Of a DNA stretch of 64,000 bases, positions 43,941 to 52,918 are shown piece by piece (position 1 is the stretch's first letter; the number at the start of each line of letters is the position of its first letter). Location of the stretch: assembly GCF_046036945.1 (NCBI RefSeq), contig NZ_JBJQOQ010000009.1, forward strand, positions 62,001 through 126,000. Reading direction: 5' to 3'. The notes under the pieces were generated by a model. That model was not told where the DNA came from and ran no database searches. It worked only from the letters and a program-made list of their open reading frames with translations. This DNA is from Brevibacillus_C sp046036945. GTDB taxonomy: Bacteria > Bacillota > Bacilli > Brevibacillales > Brevibacillaceae. The position numbers and the translations under genes were made by a program.

Positions 43941-44507
43941 TTATTTATACGCAATACCGTTCAACAGCATTTCCATATAGGTGCGAATCAGTTCGTCTTC
44001 CGGAACCGGGCCGTCAGGTTTGTACCACCTGTTGCTCCAATTGCACACGCCTAGAATGGCAAAGGTTACAAGATCGGCTCGCAGATCCGGACGGAACTCC
44101 CGGTTCTCTATACCCTGTTCGATAATCTTCTGCAGATTTTTGCGAAATTCCCGCCGTTTTTTTCTGATGATCATGTAATTCTCTTCATTGAGGTGGCGCA
44201 GCTCACGATAGAAAATCCTGGCGATCCGTCCTTGTGTGCGGATGTGTTTGATCAGCAGCGCTACGACCTCAAACATTTTGGTTTTCCAATCCTTGTCAGG
44301 TTGAAGCAGTATTTGCTCCTGCTTGGCCAAAAGATCATCGATATACTGCAGTTGGATATCCATCAGCAATTGTTCTTTTGATTCGAAGTAATAGTAGAAG
44401 GTTCCTTTGGTAACGCCGAGCCTGTCGACAACGTCCTGAATGGAGGTTTGACTGAATCCTTTCAACTCAAACAACGAAATACTCTGTTCTATAATTTTAT
44501 TTTTCAT
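43941..44507 (-). CDS. TetR-family transcriptional regulator
   Basis: 188 residues. N-terminal HTH: IIEQSISLFELKGFSQTSIQ, then DVVDRLGVTKGTFYYYFESK and EQLLMDI. The C-terminal ligand domain (VCNWSNRWYKPDGPVPEDEL) resembles TetR proteins that sense acyl-CoAs in fatty-acid or aromatic-acid catabolism, such as FadR of Bacillus. It lies between the transporter operon and the thiolase on the same strand and is the only TetR protein in the window, so it is the natural reader of the ACTAACCGGTTAGT-like palindromes. Ligand unknown. Confidence 0.85.
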   Translation of the reverse strand: MKNKIIEQSISLFELKGFSQTSIQDVVDRLGVTKGTFYYYFESKEQLLMDIQLQYIDDLLAKQEQILLQPDKDWKTKMFEVVALLIKHIRTQGRIARIFYRELRHLNEENYMIIRKKRREFRKNLQKIIEQGIENREFRPDLRADLVTFAILGVCNWSNRWYKPDGPVPEDELIRTYMEMLLNGIAYK

Positions 44508-44696
44508 GAAATGGTGCCCCTTTCCCTAGACAGATAATTACGACTATTATAATAGAAAGACTTCATCCCCAACAATTCCAACGATAGCAGGTCACCAAGC
44601 TGCGGGCCGGATCGCCCAATCGGGCAACCCGTCCCTCGGCATTGCCTATGTGTTCAAGGTCTGCCGCTTTGTAATCGACCCGGTAAAGTGCGGCGC

Positions 44697-45869
44697 CTAC
44701 TTTTCCCGTTCCAGAATCACCGCAATTCCCTGTCCGCCGCCGATGCATGCCGTCAACAGAGCGTAGCGTCCCTGCACCCGCCTCAGTTCGTAGACGGCTT
44801 TCGCAGCCAGGATCGCGCCGGTTGCCCCGAGCGGATGTCCGTGGGCAATCGCCCCACCGTTTACATTTACTTTGTTCAGGTCCAGTTGAAGCTCCCGGTC
44901 ACAGGCAATCACCTGGGCGGCAAAAGCCTCATTGATTTCGATCAGATCCATATCGTCCAGGGTCAGACCGGATTTCTCCAGTACTTTGCGGACGGCTGGG
45001 ACCGGACCGATGCCCATGATATTCGGGTCGACTCCGGCCACCGCGCGGGAGCGAACGGCTGCGAACGGCTGCAAGCCCAGTTCCTCCGCCTTTTCCCGTG
45101 CCATGATGACCAGAGCGCAAGCCGCGTCGTTCAGTCCGGAGCTGTTCCCGGCTGTGACGCTGCCTCCCTCGACGAATGCCGGCGGGAGTTTGCTGAGTCC
45201 CTCCAGAGTCGTCTGCGGTCGGGGATGCTCATCTTCTGCGAACAGGAAGGTTGCCCCTTTTCCCTTGGGGACCGAGATCGGCACGATCTGTTCGTCAAAC
45301 CGTTTTTCTGCCATGGCGTTAGCCATTTTCTGCTGGCTGGCCAGGGCAAACGCATCTTGTTCTTCCCGGCTGATCCCGTATTTTTTGACGAGGTTTTCCG
45401 CGGTGATGCCCATCGGAGGGTTGCCGATTTCGCGCGGAGACAGCTGGGACTTTCTGAATGAAGGCGGCTGTACGCTGTACAGTTTATCAGGCTTGCTCAT
45501 CAGATAAGGCGCCTGGCTGTAGCTTTCGATCCCGCCAGCGACATAGATGTCGCCATCCCCCGACTCGACCGCCTGGGCAGCCAAAGTAATGGCATTTAAT
45601 CCCGACCCGCACTGCCGGTCAACCGTTAAACCGGGAATCTCCAATGACAATCCCGTCTTCAGTGCTGACAAGCGGGCGATGTTCCCCCCGCCGCTAAGCA
45701 CGTTCCCCATGATGACATCGTCGATCATATCCGTAGTCACCTGAGCCCGGTTCATCGCTTCCTTGATGACGGCCGCCCCGTAATAATGCGCTGGAAGCGT
45801 CGCCAACGCTCCCCCGTTTCTGGCTATCGGCGTTCGCACCGCAGCAACAATAACAGCATCACGTTTCAT
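44697..45869 (-). CDS. Acetyl-CoA acyltransferase (thiolase)
   Basis: 390 residues, ATG with GGAAGGGGG upstream. Thiolase motifs are complete: the nucleophilic Cys in LTVDRQCGSGLNAITLAA, NEAFAAQ, NVNGGAIAHGHPLGATGA with the catalytic His, and the second Cys in TACIGGGQGIAVIL. It carries out the thiolytic last step of beta-oxidation, or the reverse condensation. A palindrome matching the proposed TetR operator lies 26 nt upstream of the start. In the 190 nt between its stop and the TetR gene there is an open continuation (YRVDYKAADLEHIGNAEG) that I cannot identify. Confidence 0.93.
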   Translation of the reverse strand: MKRDAVIVAAVRTPIARNGGALATLPAHYYGAAVIKEAMNRAQVTTDMIDDVIMGNVLSGGGNIARLSALKTGLSLEIPGLTVDRQCGSGLNAITLAAQAVESGDGDIYVAGGIESYSQAPYLMSKPDKLYSVQPPSFRKSQLSPREIGNPPMGITAENLVKKYGISREEQDAFALASQQKMANAMAEKRFDEQIVPISVPKGKGATFLFAEDEHPRPQTTLEGLSKLPPAFVEGGSVTAGNSSGLNDAACALVIMAREKAEELGLQPFAAVRSRAVAGVDPNIMGIGPVPAVRKVLEKSGLTLDDMDLIEINEAFAAQVIACDRELQLDLNKVNVNGGAIAHGHPLGATGAILAAKAVYELRRVQGRYALLTACIGGGQGIAVILEREK

Positions 45870-45894
45870 CCTGTTTCCCCCTTCCTTGTAATAA

Positions 45895-45908
45895 ACTGAC
45901 CGGTTAGT
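45895..45908. promoter_or_regulatory. Proposed TetR operator before the thiolase
   Basis: ACTGACCGGTTAGT, a palindrome with one mismatch. Near-identical sites occur at 51126, 51137, 51262 and 63408. Confidence 0.65.
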
Positions 45909-46048
45909 ATGTCGTTGTATTAGTTATTTATATTATATTTTAAAATATTGATTTATTCAAATATTTATAACTATTTAGCTTTCTCTCTGAATAAAATTTG
46001 CTATGATACTTGTGAACATCCATTATGCAGCAAAAGGAGTGGCTTGGC

Positions 46049-46675
46049 TTGAACATCTATTTGATACGTCACGGTGAATCCGAACATAATGTCGACCGTT
46101 TTCGCATGGCTCATACCCACGATTCTAAACACGCCCTGACTGAACGCGGCAGAAAACAGGCGAATCTCACGGGGCAATTCATGAGCCGGCAGATCATGGG
46201 CAACGCCGTTCTCTACTCATCCCCGTACCTTCGCACCATCGAGACGGCAAAGGCGATCCACGCCATGCTGCCGGCGGAAACCCCGTTCTATGAAAATCCG
46301 CTGCTGCGGGAATGGGAGCTGGGAAACCTCTACGATTTCAACGGGCGGACACCGGAAGCGAAACGGGAATTTAAGGCGGCCGGACGATTTTACTATCGCT
46401 ATCAAAACGGCGAATCGGCAGCCGATGTCTATCTGCGCTCCGCCCTGTTTATGAACACCGTCGTCCAGCGGCTCGTGCAGCAACAGAGATACGAACATCT
46501 GCTGGTGGTGTCGCATGCCGCCTTTATCCACATGTACCTCGCTTTTTTGCTGAACTGGCCTGTCGAAAAAATGGAAGTGTATGAGCCGGTGGAAAACGCG
46601 TCTGTCATCCTGATCCAGGAGACAGCGGGCGAATACCGCCACGAAAAGATTTTTGCGCCTGTGGCAGAAGAATAA
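46049..46675 (+). CDS. Histidine phosphatase family protein (phosphoglycerate-mutase-like)
   Basis: 208 residues from a TTG at 46049 (reading NIYLIRHGESEHNVDRF), chosen because AAAAGGAG is 9 nt upstream; an in-frame ATG 24 nt earlier lacks a site. The RHG motif with phosphohistidine, the SSPYLRTIETAKAI segment, the Glu of LREWELGNLY and the second His in LLVVSHAAFIHMYL are present. Such enzymes remove phosphate from small molecules or proteins; the substrate is unknown. A TATGAT -10 box is at about 46004. The gene runs against its neighbours and may simply be inserted between two catabolic operons. Confidence 0.85.
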   Translation: MNIYLIRHGESEHNVDRFRMAHTHDSKHALTERGRKQANLTGQFMSRQIMGNAVLYSSPYLRTIETAKAIHAMLPAETPFYENPLLREWELGNLYDFNGRTPEAKREFKAAGRFYYRYQNGESAADVYLRSALFMNTVVQRLVQQQRYEHLLVVSHAAFIHMYLAFLLNWPVEKMEVYEPVENASVILIQETAGEYRHEKIFAPVAEE

Positions 46676-46701
46676 CCTCCTGCAGCATGCCCGTAATCTC
46701 C

Positions 46702-47493
46702 CTACTTGCCGAAGAATTGCGGGCTCCTTTTTTCGATAAACGCTTTGACGCCTTCGCTGTGGTCATGTGTCGTCTTGATCATCGCCTGGGCCGTTCGCTC
46801 CATTTCCAGGATCCCTTCCAAATCGGAGATCAGCGCACGGTTGGCAATCCGCTTCATCATGCCGATCGCCCGGGATGGGCCTTCCGCCAATTTCCGGGCG
46901 TACTTCATCGCTTCCGGCAGCAGCTGCTCACTGGGGTAGAGGCGGTTGACCATCCCCCAGGAATAGGCTGTCGCCGCTTCGATCGGCTCCGCATTGAACA
47001 GCACTTCTTTTGCCCGGTAAAGTCCCAGCGTCCTGGGGAGAAAGAACAGGCAGCCGCCGTCGGAGATGAGACCGACCTTGGCAAAACTGAGGACGAACTT
47101 GCAGTCTTGTGCCGCGAGGATTTGATCGCAAGCCATCGCCAGGCAGACACCTGCCCCGGCTGCATAGCCGTGCACGGCTGCCACGATCGGAACGTCCAGA
47201 TCGGCCATCGCGAGAATGACTTTGTTCAAACGGCCAATGTGCTCGTAGGTGAGGACGGGCCCGGAGTCACCCATTCGCTCCTCCATCCGTTTGACATCCC
47301 CGCCGGCGCTAAACGCCCGCCCCGCTCCCGACAAAAGGACGGCCCGGATATCGGGATCCTCTTTTGCCCGCTGGATCGCTTCCATCATCCCTTCCAGCAT
47401 GTCGGGACTAAAGACGTTTAGTGACTGGGGACGGTTCAGTGTGACCGCTAATACATTGCCTTCCACCTGCAAAAGAATGTCTTCTCTACTCAT
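46702..47493 (-). CDS. Enoyl-CoA hydratase/isomerase family protein, PaaG-like
   Basis: 263 residues from MSREDILLQVEG (47493), with AAGGAGGG 7 nt upstream. Crotonase fold: LNRPQSLNVFSPDMLEGMME, GAGRAFSAGGDVKRM, and GYAAGAGVCLAMACDQILAA. The two glutamates of classical hydratases are absent (VCLA in place of xELA; LSFAKVGL in place of xPEIxxG). Instead SFAKVGLISDGGCLFFLPRT keeps the Asp of PaaG/ECI-type isomerases. I expect a double-bond isomerase or ring-expanding reaction rather than simple hydration. Last gene of the acyl-CoA ligase operon. Confidence 0.85.
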   Translation of the reverse strand: MSREDILLQVEGNVLAVTLNRPQSLNVFSPDMLEGMMEAIQRAKEDPDIRAVLLSGAGRAFSAGGDVKRMEERMGDSGPVLTYEHIGRLNKVILAMADLDVPIVAAVHGYAAGAGVCLAMACDQILAAQDCKFVLSFAKVGLISDGGCLFFLPRTLGLYRAKEVLFNAEPIEAATAYSWGMVNRLYPSEQLLPEAMKYARKLAEGPSRAIGMMKRIANRALISDLEGILEMERTAQAMIKTTHDHSEGVKAFIEKRSPQFFGK

Positions 47494-47539
47494 ACAAACA
47501 CCCTCCTTCACGATTTATCCGCATGGACATCGGCTGCAG

Positions 47540-47752
47540 CTACTCCAATTCCAGAATCGGATCCCCTTCATTGACGAAGTCCCCCTCGCCTGCTGTGACC
47601 TCCTTCACCCTACCCTCGCGATCCGCCGTAATCGGGATTTCCATCTTCATCGATTCAATGATCGCGACCTCTTGTCCGTTTGCGACGGCATCTCCCTTTT
47701 TGACCAAAATTTTCCATACGTTCCCTGCCATGCTTGCTGTCACTTTGCTCAT
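47540..47752 (-). CDS. Biotin carboxyl carrier protein (acetyl/acyl-CoA carboxylase type)
   Basis: 70 residues, one biotinyl domain. The biotin lysine is in AIIESMKMEIPI; the flanking GDAVANGQEV and GEGDFVNEGDPILELE hairpin are typical. Short free-standing carriers like YngHB of Bacillus subtilis serve acyl-CoA carboxylases. It sits between a carboxyltransferase (47813) and the crotonase, and could also serve the second carboxyltransferase at 35234. The biotin carboxylase must be encoded elsewhere. Confidence 0.92.
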   Translation of the reverse strand: MSKVTASMAGNVWKILVKKGDAVANGQEVAIIESMKMEIPITADREGRVKEVTAGEGDFVNEGDPILELE

Positions 47753-47812
47753 CCCAATCCCTCCATTTCTTCACACAGATACAGATATAGATTTTGATAC
47801 CGCTGACGGGGT

Positions 47813-49351
47813 TTAAAAACCGGTTGGCCAATTTGCCAGCAGCCGCTGACTCTTCGAACCGTTCTTCACACATGCGTATTCCAGCGACTGGCAGAGGAAT
47901 TTGCGCGTGTCCCGCGGGTCAATCACATCGTCGATGTAGTGCTTGGCCGCCGCTTTATAGGGCGAACTGTCGAAGGACCACAAGTGGAGTAATTCTTTGC
48001 GCTCCTCCGAGGGATTTTCGGCATTCATCAACTGTCTGCCGTAGACGACGTTAATGCCCACCTCCGGTCCGGTGAAGTTAATCTCGGCTGTTGGCCAGGC
48101 GGCGACAAAGTCAGCCCCCATCCCCGGACCGCACATATTTGCGTAAGCCATTCCGATCGCTTTGCGCACGATGACAGACAGCTTGGGGACAGTGGAGTAG
48201 GCCAGTGCCTGATTCCATACCATGATCTTGGTCGGGATCTTCTCCCGCTCACCGACACTGCCAATGCGGAATCCCGGTGTATCAAGCAAAAAGATCAAGG
48301 GGATATGGAACGAATCACATAAACAGATAAATTCCGTCGCTTTGTCACACTCATCGGGACCGGCTGCCCCGGCACTGTACAGCGGCTGGCTGGCGACGAT
48401 CCCGACGACCCTGCCGTCCAGCCGGGCCAACCCGGTGATGAGCGCGCGGCCAAACAGCGGCTTCAAGGGGAAAAACTCCTGGTCATCAACGATCGAGCGG
48501 ATCAATTTGGTCATATCGTAGGCGCGGTTTCTTTTCGTCGGAACGATCTGGACTGCGTCGTCGATCCTCCGCCAGGGATCATCCTCCGTCCGCTTGAAAG
48601 GCGGTTCTTGTTGGGCATTGAGCGGCATGTAAGAAAAAAAGGCCCTCATCTTGTCGATGCACTCCTGCTCGCTTTCGGCGACGTCATCATTCTGACCGGT
48701 CACTTCGGCATGGAGCTTCCAGCCGCCCAAATCTTCTGCAGCAATGGTTTCACCGGTGGCCACCTCAAGCATTCTCGGCCCGGCGACTGCCATGCAGGTG
48801 CCCTTCACCTGTACGACATAATCGGAGGTGACCGCATGCCAAGTCGGCGCTCCAAAGCTGTCCCCCATAATTCCCAGGATGCCGGGCACCTGCCTTGCCG
48901 TCATCAAGCCGTCCCGCGTTGGCAGGCTTGCGCTGATCCCGTCAGACCCCATCCCGTCCGGCATGCGAAGTCCGCTTCCTTCCGCCAGTTCAAACACCGG
49001 GAGTCCCCGTTTGACGGCGTAGGCTTTTACTTCTCTTGCCTTTCGCTTGGAGACGTGACCCGTCGCCCCTCCGAAGACCGTCTTGTCCATGGCTTGCACC
49101 ACCACCGGACGGCCCGCCACTTTGCCCAGCCCGCAGATGAGTCCGTCAGCCGGGCTTTGCTCCTCATGCCCCGGCAGATCAGAATGGTTAAGCAGGCCAA
49201 GTTCCATAAATGTCCCCGAATCAACCAGCATCCCGATCCGTTCTCTGGCGGTGCCGCGGCCAAGACTATGCTGCTGTTCCACCTTTTGTTGGCCGCCCAT
49301 GATTTTCGCCTGTTCCTTGCGCTGCTCCAGCTCTTTGATCAACTCTTCCAA
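47813..49351 (-). CDS. Acyl-CoA carboxylase, carboxyltransferase (beta) subunit, second copy
   Basis: 512 residues. Features: SLGRGTARERIGMLVDSGTF, FGGATGHVSKRKAREVKAYA, EGSGLRMPDGMGSDG, YSAGAAGPDECDKATEFICL, LLDTPGFRIGSVGEREKIPT and RKAIGMAYANMCGPGMGADF. It is only distantly like the protein at 35234, so the two probably carboxylate different acyl-CoAs. It lies between the acyl-CoA ligase and the biotin carrier, as in the Bacillus yng/mccB-type operons. Confidence 0.9.
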   Translation of the reverse strand: MEELIKELEQRKEQAKIMGGQQKVEQQHSLGRGTARERIGMLVDSGTFMELGLLNHSDLPGHEEQSPADGLICGLGKVAGRPVVVQAMDKTVFGGATGHVSKRKAREVKAYAVKRGLPVFELAEGSGLRMPDGMGSDGISASLPTRDGLMTARQVPGILGIMGDSFGAPTWHAVTSDYVVQVKGTCMAVAGPRMLEVATGETIAAEDLGGWKLHAEVTGQNDDVAESEQECIDKMRAFFSYMPLNAQQEPPFKRTEDDPWRRIDDAVQIVPTKRNRAYDMTKLIRSIVDDQEFFPLKPLFGRALITGLARLDGRVVGIVASQPLYSAGAAGPDECDKATEFICLCDSFHIPLIFLLDTPGFRIGSVGEREKIPTKIMVWNQALAYSTVPKLSVIVRKAIGMAYANMCGPGMGADFVAAWPTAEINFTGPEVGINVVYGRQLMNAENPSEERKELLHLWSFDSSPYKAAAKHYIDDVIDPRDTRKFLCQSLEYACVKNGSKSQRLLANWPTGF

Positions 49352-49398
49352 AGCTCTTCCCCCTTCCTCATCGTCGCGGAATCCGTCCGCGCCATCAA

Positions 49399-51099
49399 TT
49401 AAGCAGCTTCTTCAATTCTGCTTTTTTCACTTTTCCGGTCGACGTCAGCGGAAATCCATCGACTAATGACGGGAACTTTATAGACTGCCATGTGCTGCCG
49501 GCACCATTCAGCAAGCTCTGCTGCAGAGACTGCCTGTTCGCAATCTTCGCGCAGCTTGACGAAAGCGACGGGAATCTCTCCCTTCTGTTCATCCGGTTTC
49601 CCGATCACGGCGCTCCCTTCAATCGCGGGGTGACGGCTGAGCAGCGCTTCGATCTCGGAGGGAAATACGCTCATCCCGTTTACTTTTAGCATTTCTTTTT
49701 TTCTGCCGAGGTAATGTAAAAACCCCTCGGAATCGATCATGCCCATATCGCCGGTATAAAACCATCCGTCCCGCAGCGATTGGCGGGTCGCCTCCGGTTG
49801 ATTCAGATACGACCTGAACAGGGAAGGGGAACGGACGACGATCTCTCCCTTTTCCCCCAGCGGTACGAGTTCTTTCGTCTCGAAATCAACGATGCGCAGT
49901 TCCGTGCCTGGGACCGGCAAGCCGCAAAATACAGGCGGCTGGCTGAGCAGATCCATGTCGTCTGCCTGAAACCCGTTAGTGAACGTATCCGCCGTGTGGG
50001 TCTCCGTCATTCCGTAAGCTCCCTCGCGGATCGAGCAGTCCGGGCCGGTCAGCTCTTTCCAGCGCTTTCGGTATGCCGGGTCCAGCTTCTTGACGAATGA
50101 CATGGCTGACACCAGCCGAACACTATTCAGGTTGTACTCCTTGACGCGGGGGTGTTCCATCAGCTCGACGACATTGTCTACCACGGCACTAAAATAGTTG
50201 ACTCGGTAGCGGTCGATCGACGTCAAGACGGCATCGGCGTCCCATCTGGTCAACAGAACGCATGTGTTTCCGTTAAAGACAGGCCCGATCAGACCGCCGT
50301 TCTCCCCCGAGATCCAGAAGATCGGCGTGTATACCAGGTTTACATCTCCAGGCTGGTATCCGACGTTAAACGTCCTTATGCAGGCAGCGGTGTAGAGCAT
50401 GTTCCTCTGCGTATGCTCGCATCCTTTGGGCAGTCCGGTCGTTCCCCCCGTGTAGTTCAACGCTGCCGTGTCATCGAGGGCTGCCTGATTGTCAGGATAA
50501 TCAGGCAGCCGCTCGGCGAGCGCAGCCATCAGGTCGATTGCTCCCGCGGTATCTGCCGTTCCTGAGAGCAGGCTCCTGTGGACCGGGATCGCAGGGTTTT
50601 CCGGGAGAAAATCAGCCAGGCGGGTCGTGATGATTTCCCTCAGCCGCGTCTGGCCCATCACTGCTTTTACAGCAGCGTGCAGCACATCCAACGTGACGAT
50701 GACACTGGCCTCGGCATCCTGCAGTTGATGGAGCAGTTCCATTTCCCGGTACATGGGATTGATCGGTACATGGACACACCCCAGTTTCAGAGCGCCGTAA
50801 AAGACAATGTGGAATTGCGGACAGTTTGGCAGATATACCGCCACTTTGTCCCCCTTGCCAAGGCCGAGCTGATGCAGCAAGGCGGCAAACTGATCGCTTA
50901 ACTCGTCAAGCTGTTTGAAAGAAAGCTCGTTTCCGTAGTAGATAAGTACAGGATCATGCGGCTTTAGCTCGGCCCACTTCCGCAAATAATCGGGTAACGG
51001 AATTTCTCCAAACGGATAGCAAGGCTCTTTCGGAAGGTGACGCGGCCAATTCTTTTTCCATAGCTGATGAAGGTTTGCAGCGCAGCTGTCTGCATTCAC
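49399..51099 (-). CDS. AMP-forming acyl-CoA synthetase with a C-terminal frameshift
   Basis: 566 residues from GTG 51099 (NADSCAANLHQLWKKNW), with AGGAGGG 8 nt upstream. Adenylation motifs: LNYTGGTTGLPKGCEHTQ (A3), YGMTETHTADTF (A5), DGWFYTGDMGMIDSEGFLHY (A7), GRKKEMLKVNGMSVFPSEIE (A8). The expected end is lost: the frame reads MAVYKVPVISRWISADVDRK to a TAA, while the +1 frame over the same bases reads KFPSLVDGFPLTSTGKVKKA and ELKKLLN. A one-base indel near 49470 thus removes the A10 lysine (TSTGK) needed for adenylate formation. Sequencing error is possible. First gene of the operon to 46702; two TetR-type sites lie 27-51 nt upstream. Confidence 0.85.
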   Translation of the reverse strand: MNADSCAANLHQLWKKNWPRHLPKEPCYPFGEIPLPDYLRKWAELKPHDPVLIYYGNELSFKQLDELSDQFAALLHQLGLGKGDKVAVYLPNCPQFHIVFYGALKLGCVHVPINPMYREMELLHQLQDAEASVIVTLDVLHAAVKAVMGQTRLREIITTRLADFLPENPAIPVHRSLLSGTADTAGAIDLMAALAERLPDYPDNQAALDDTAALNYTGGTTGLPKGCEHTQRNMLYTAACIRTFNVGYQPGDVNLVYTPIFWISGENGGLIGPVFNGNTCVLLTRWDADAVLTSIDRYRVNYFSAVVDNVVELMEHPRVKEYNLNSVRLVSAMSFVKKLDPAYRKRWKELTGPDCSIREGAYGMTETHTADTFTNGFQADDMDLLSQPPVFCGLPVPGTELRIVDFETKELVPLGEKGEIVVRSPSLFRSYLNQPEATRQSLRDGWFYTGDMGMIDSEGFLHYLGRKKEMLKVNGMSVFPSEIEALLSRHPAIEGSAVIGKPDEQKGEIPVAFVKLREDCEQAVSAAELAEWCRQHMAVYKVPVISRWISADVDRKSEKSRIEEAA

Positions 51100-51125
51100 A
51101 TTCGTTTCCCTCCTGACCTGAATCA

Positions 51126-51150
51126 ACTAACCAGTTACTAACCAGTTAGT
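51126..51150. promoter_or_regulatory. Tandem TetR-type operators before the acyl-CoA synthetase operon
   Basis: ACTAACCAGTTACT (51126-51139) and ACTAACCAGTTAGT (51137-51150) overlap by 3 bp. The second is a palindrome apart from its two central bases. Confidence 0.65.
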
Positions 51151-51228
51151 ATGTTATGAAGTATTTTTCATTATATTACGATATTTCAAATGATTCAAAT
51201 ATTTTATCGCACTTCTCTTTAAAATATA

Positions 51229-51275
51229 TTGTTATAATTTTCTGAATAAATTATAATACATACTAACCGGTTAGA
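51229..51275 (+). promoter_or_regulatory. Promoter and TetR-type operator of the second binding-protein gene
   Basis: TTGTTA (51229-51234), 17-nt spacer, TATAAT (51252-51257), then ACTAACCGGTTAGA (51262-51275) over the expected transcription start, where a bound repressor would block RNA polymerase. Confidence 0.75.
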
Positions 51276-51303
51276 TAGTAATTGATATGTTAGGGGAGTT
51301 CAA

Positions 51304-52869
51304 ATGAAAAAAGACAAAATGAAGCTGATACTCTTGTTCCTGTCGACTGTATTCCTGCTTCTTGCGGGATGCGGCGGCCAACCCGCTGCAAGCGATCCAG
51401 GCCACGCCGAATCAAAAGTCAATGCCGATCAGGCAAGCAGCGGGCAAGGCGGAGAACTGACGATTGGCTACTATGCGGATATCAGCAGCTACGACCCGAC
51501 ATTGGCGGCATCAGGCGGGGACCACAGCCTGTTGTATTTTGTGTACGAAAGTTTGGTCAATTACAGCCCGAATATGGAGCCTCTCCCCGGACTGGCCAAG
51601 TCGTGGGAACAAAAAGACGACAAGACCATCGTCTTTCATCTGCAGGAGGGCGTTACTTTTCAGGACGGAACCCCGTTTGATGCGGAAGCCGTCAAATTCA
51701 ATATCGAACGGGTCAATTCTGACAAGTCTATTCTTACCGATCTGAAAACAGTCGAATCCGTCGAAGTCATCGACCCGCTGACAGCGGTGTTTCATCTCAA
51801 GCAGCCCGACTCCGGGTTGATCCTGTCCCTGACAGAGCGGGCCGGGATGATGGCAAGTCCTGCGGCGGTGAAAAAATACGGCGACGACTACGCCGCCCAT
51901 CCGGTCGGAACAGGTCCCTACAAGCTGGCTAAACGGGTGCCCAACAGCGAAATTCAGCTGGAACGCTACGACAGGTACTGGCAGAAGGGAAAGCCGTCCC
52001 TGGATAAAATCACCGTCAAGATCATGCTTCAGGAAAACACCATGATCAATGCGTTGAAGTCGGGAGAAGTGCAAGTCATCGCCCCAGTCACCCCGCAAAA
52101 CATCCAGGTCCTGCAGCAGTCGCCCAATATTGCACTGGACATCAGTCCTTCCTTAAACTTCCAAAACATGTTTCTCAACACGTCCAAGCCTCCTTTGGAC
52201 AAGCGGGAAGTGAGGTTGGCCATCCAGTACGCGCTTAACCGCGAACAGTTGGTGAAGGCGCTGCAATTTGGGCAAGGGGAGCCGGCTTACAGCCCTTTTC
52301 CCCAAGATCACCCTGTATTTGATCCAGCCCATGTGATTCCCTATGATCCCCAGAAGGCGAAGCAGTTGCTCGAGGCTGCCGGCGTCTCCGGCGTTACACT
52401 CGACATCATCCTGAAACCTGACGCGTTCAGCTTGCGGCTCGGGGAGGCCGTGCGGGCTCAGCTCGCCCAGGTCGGCATCAAGGTAAATTTGCATCCGACA
52501 GAAGTGACCAAACTAACCGAGGAGTTTTTCAAGGAGTTCAAATATCCTGCGGCCATCGCCCGAGCTTCCAACAGGCCCGATCCCAATCAGATCCTGCGCC
52601 TGTACTACGGCGGCAGCAGTTTTTACAACCCCGGGAAGCACGCGAATCCCGCATTTGAGGCGCTGCTGGAAAAGATCGCCGCCACGACAGACCAAAAGGA
52701 AAGGGCAAAGCTGATCGGCGAAGCGACCCGGATCGCCATGACAGAGGATGCCGTTGGGATTCCGATCTTTTTCGAACCGATGATCGTCGCGATGGATAAA
52801 AAAGTGAAAGGATTTGAAGCAAATCTCATCGGCAAGCCGAAGTTTCAATTCCTCTCGTTTGAAAAGTAG
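51304..52869 (+). CDS. Family 5 solute-binding lipoprotein (second copy)
   Basis: 521 residues, ATG with AGGGGAG upstream. Lipobox LLAGC (Cys 23). Shares with the protein at 42200 the segments LKQPDS, GTPFDAEAVKFN, RAGMMASPAAVKKYG and HPVGTGPYKLAK; by eye the two are near half identical. No permease follows, so it probably uses the transporter at 38387-42173 or competes with the first binding protein for it. It is transcribed alone, divergent from the acyl-CoA synthetase operon, from a promoter with a TetR-type site. Confidence 0.92.
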   Translation: MKKDKMKLILLFLSTVFLLLAGCGGQPAASDPGHAESKVNADQASSGQGGELTIGYYADISSYDPTLAASGGDHSLLYFVYESLVNYSPNMEPLPGLAKSWEQKDDKTIVFHLQEGVTFQDGTPFDAEAVKFNIERVNSDKSILTDLKTVESVEVIDPLTAVFHLKQPDSGLILSLTERAGMMASPAAVKKYGDDYAAHPVGTGPYKLAKRVPNSEIQLERYDRYWQKGKPSLDKITVKIMLQENTMINALKSGEVQVIAPVTPQNIQVLQQSPNIALDISPSLNFQNMFLNTSKPPLDKREVRLAIQYALNREQLVKALQFGQGEPAYSPFPQDHPVFDPAHVIPYDPQKAKQLLEAAGVSGVTLDIILKPDAFSLRLGEAVRAQLAQVGIKVNLHPTEVTKLTEEFFKEFKYPAAIARASNRPDPNQILRLYYGGSSFYNPGKHANPAFEALLEKIAATTDQKERAKLIGEATRIAMTEDAVGIPIFFEPMIVAMDKKVKGFEANLIGKPKFQFLSFEK

Positions 52870-52918
52870 TCGACTGGTTGTCTTCGGCACCTATGTCACT
52901 ACAGGACGCTGCCAGCTA

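Noticed and set aside
44508..44696. A possible extra gene between the TetR regulator and the thiolase
   Set aside because: The open frame (reading YRVDYKAADLEHIGNAEG) has no start or ribosome site of its own and I cannot match it to a family. It may be a gene remnant, but I cannot support a call.
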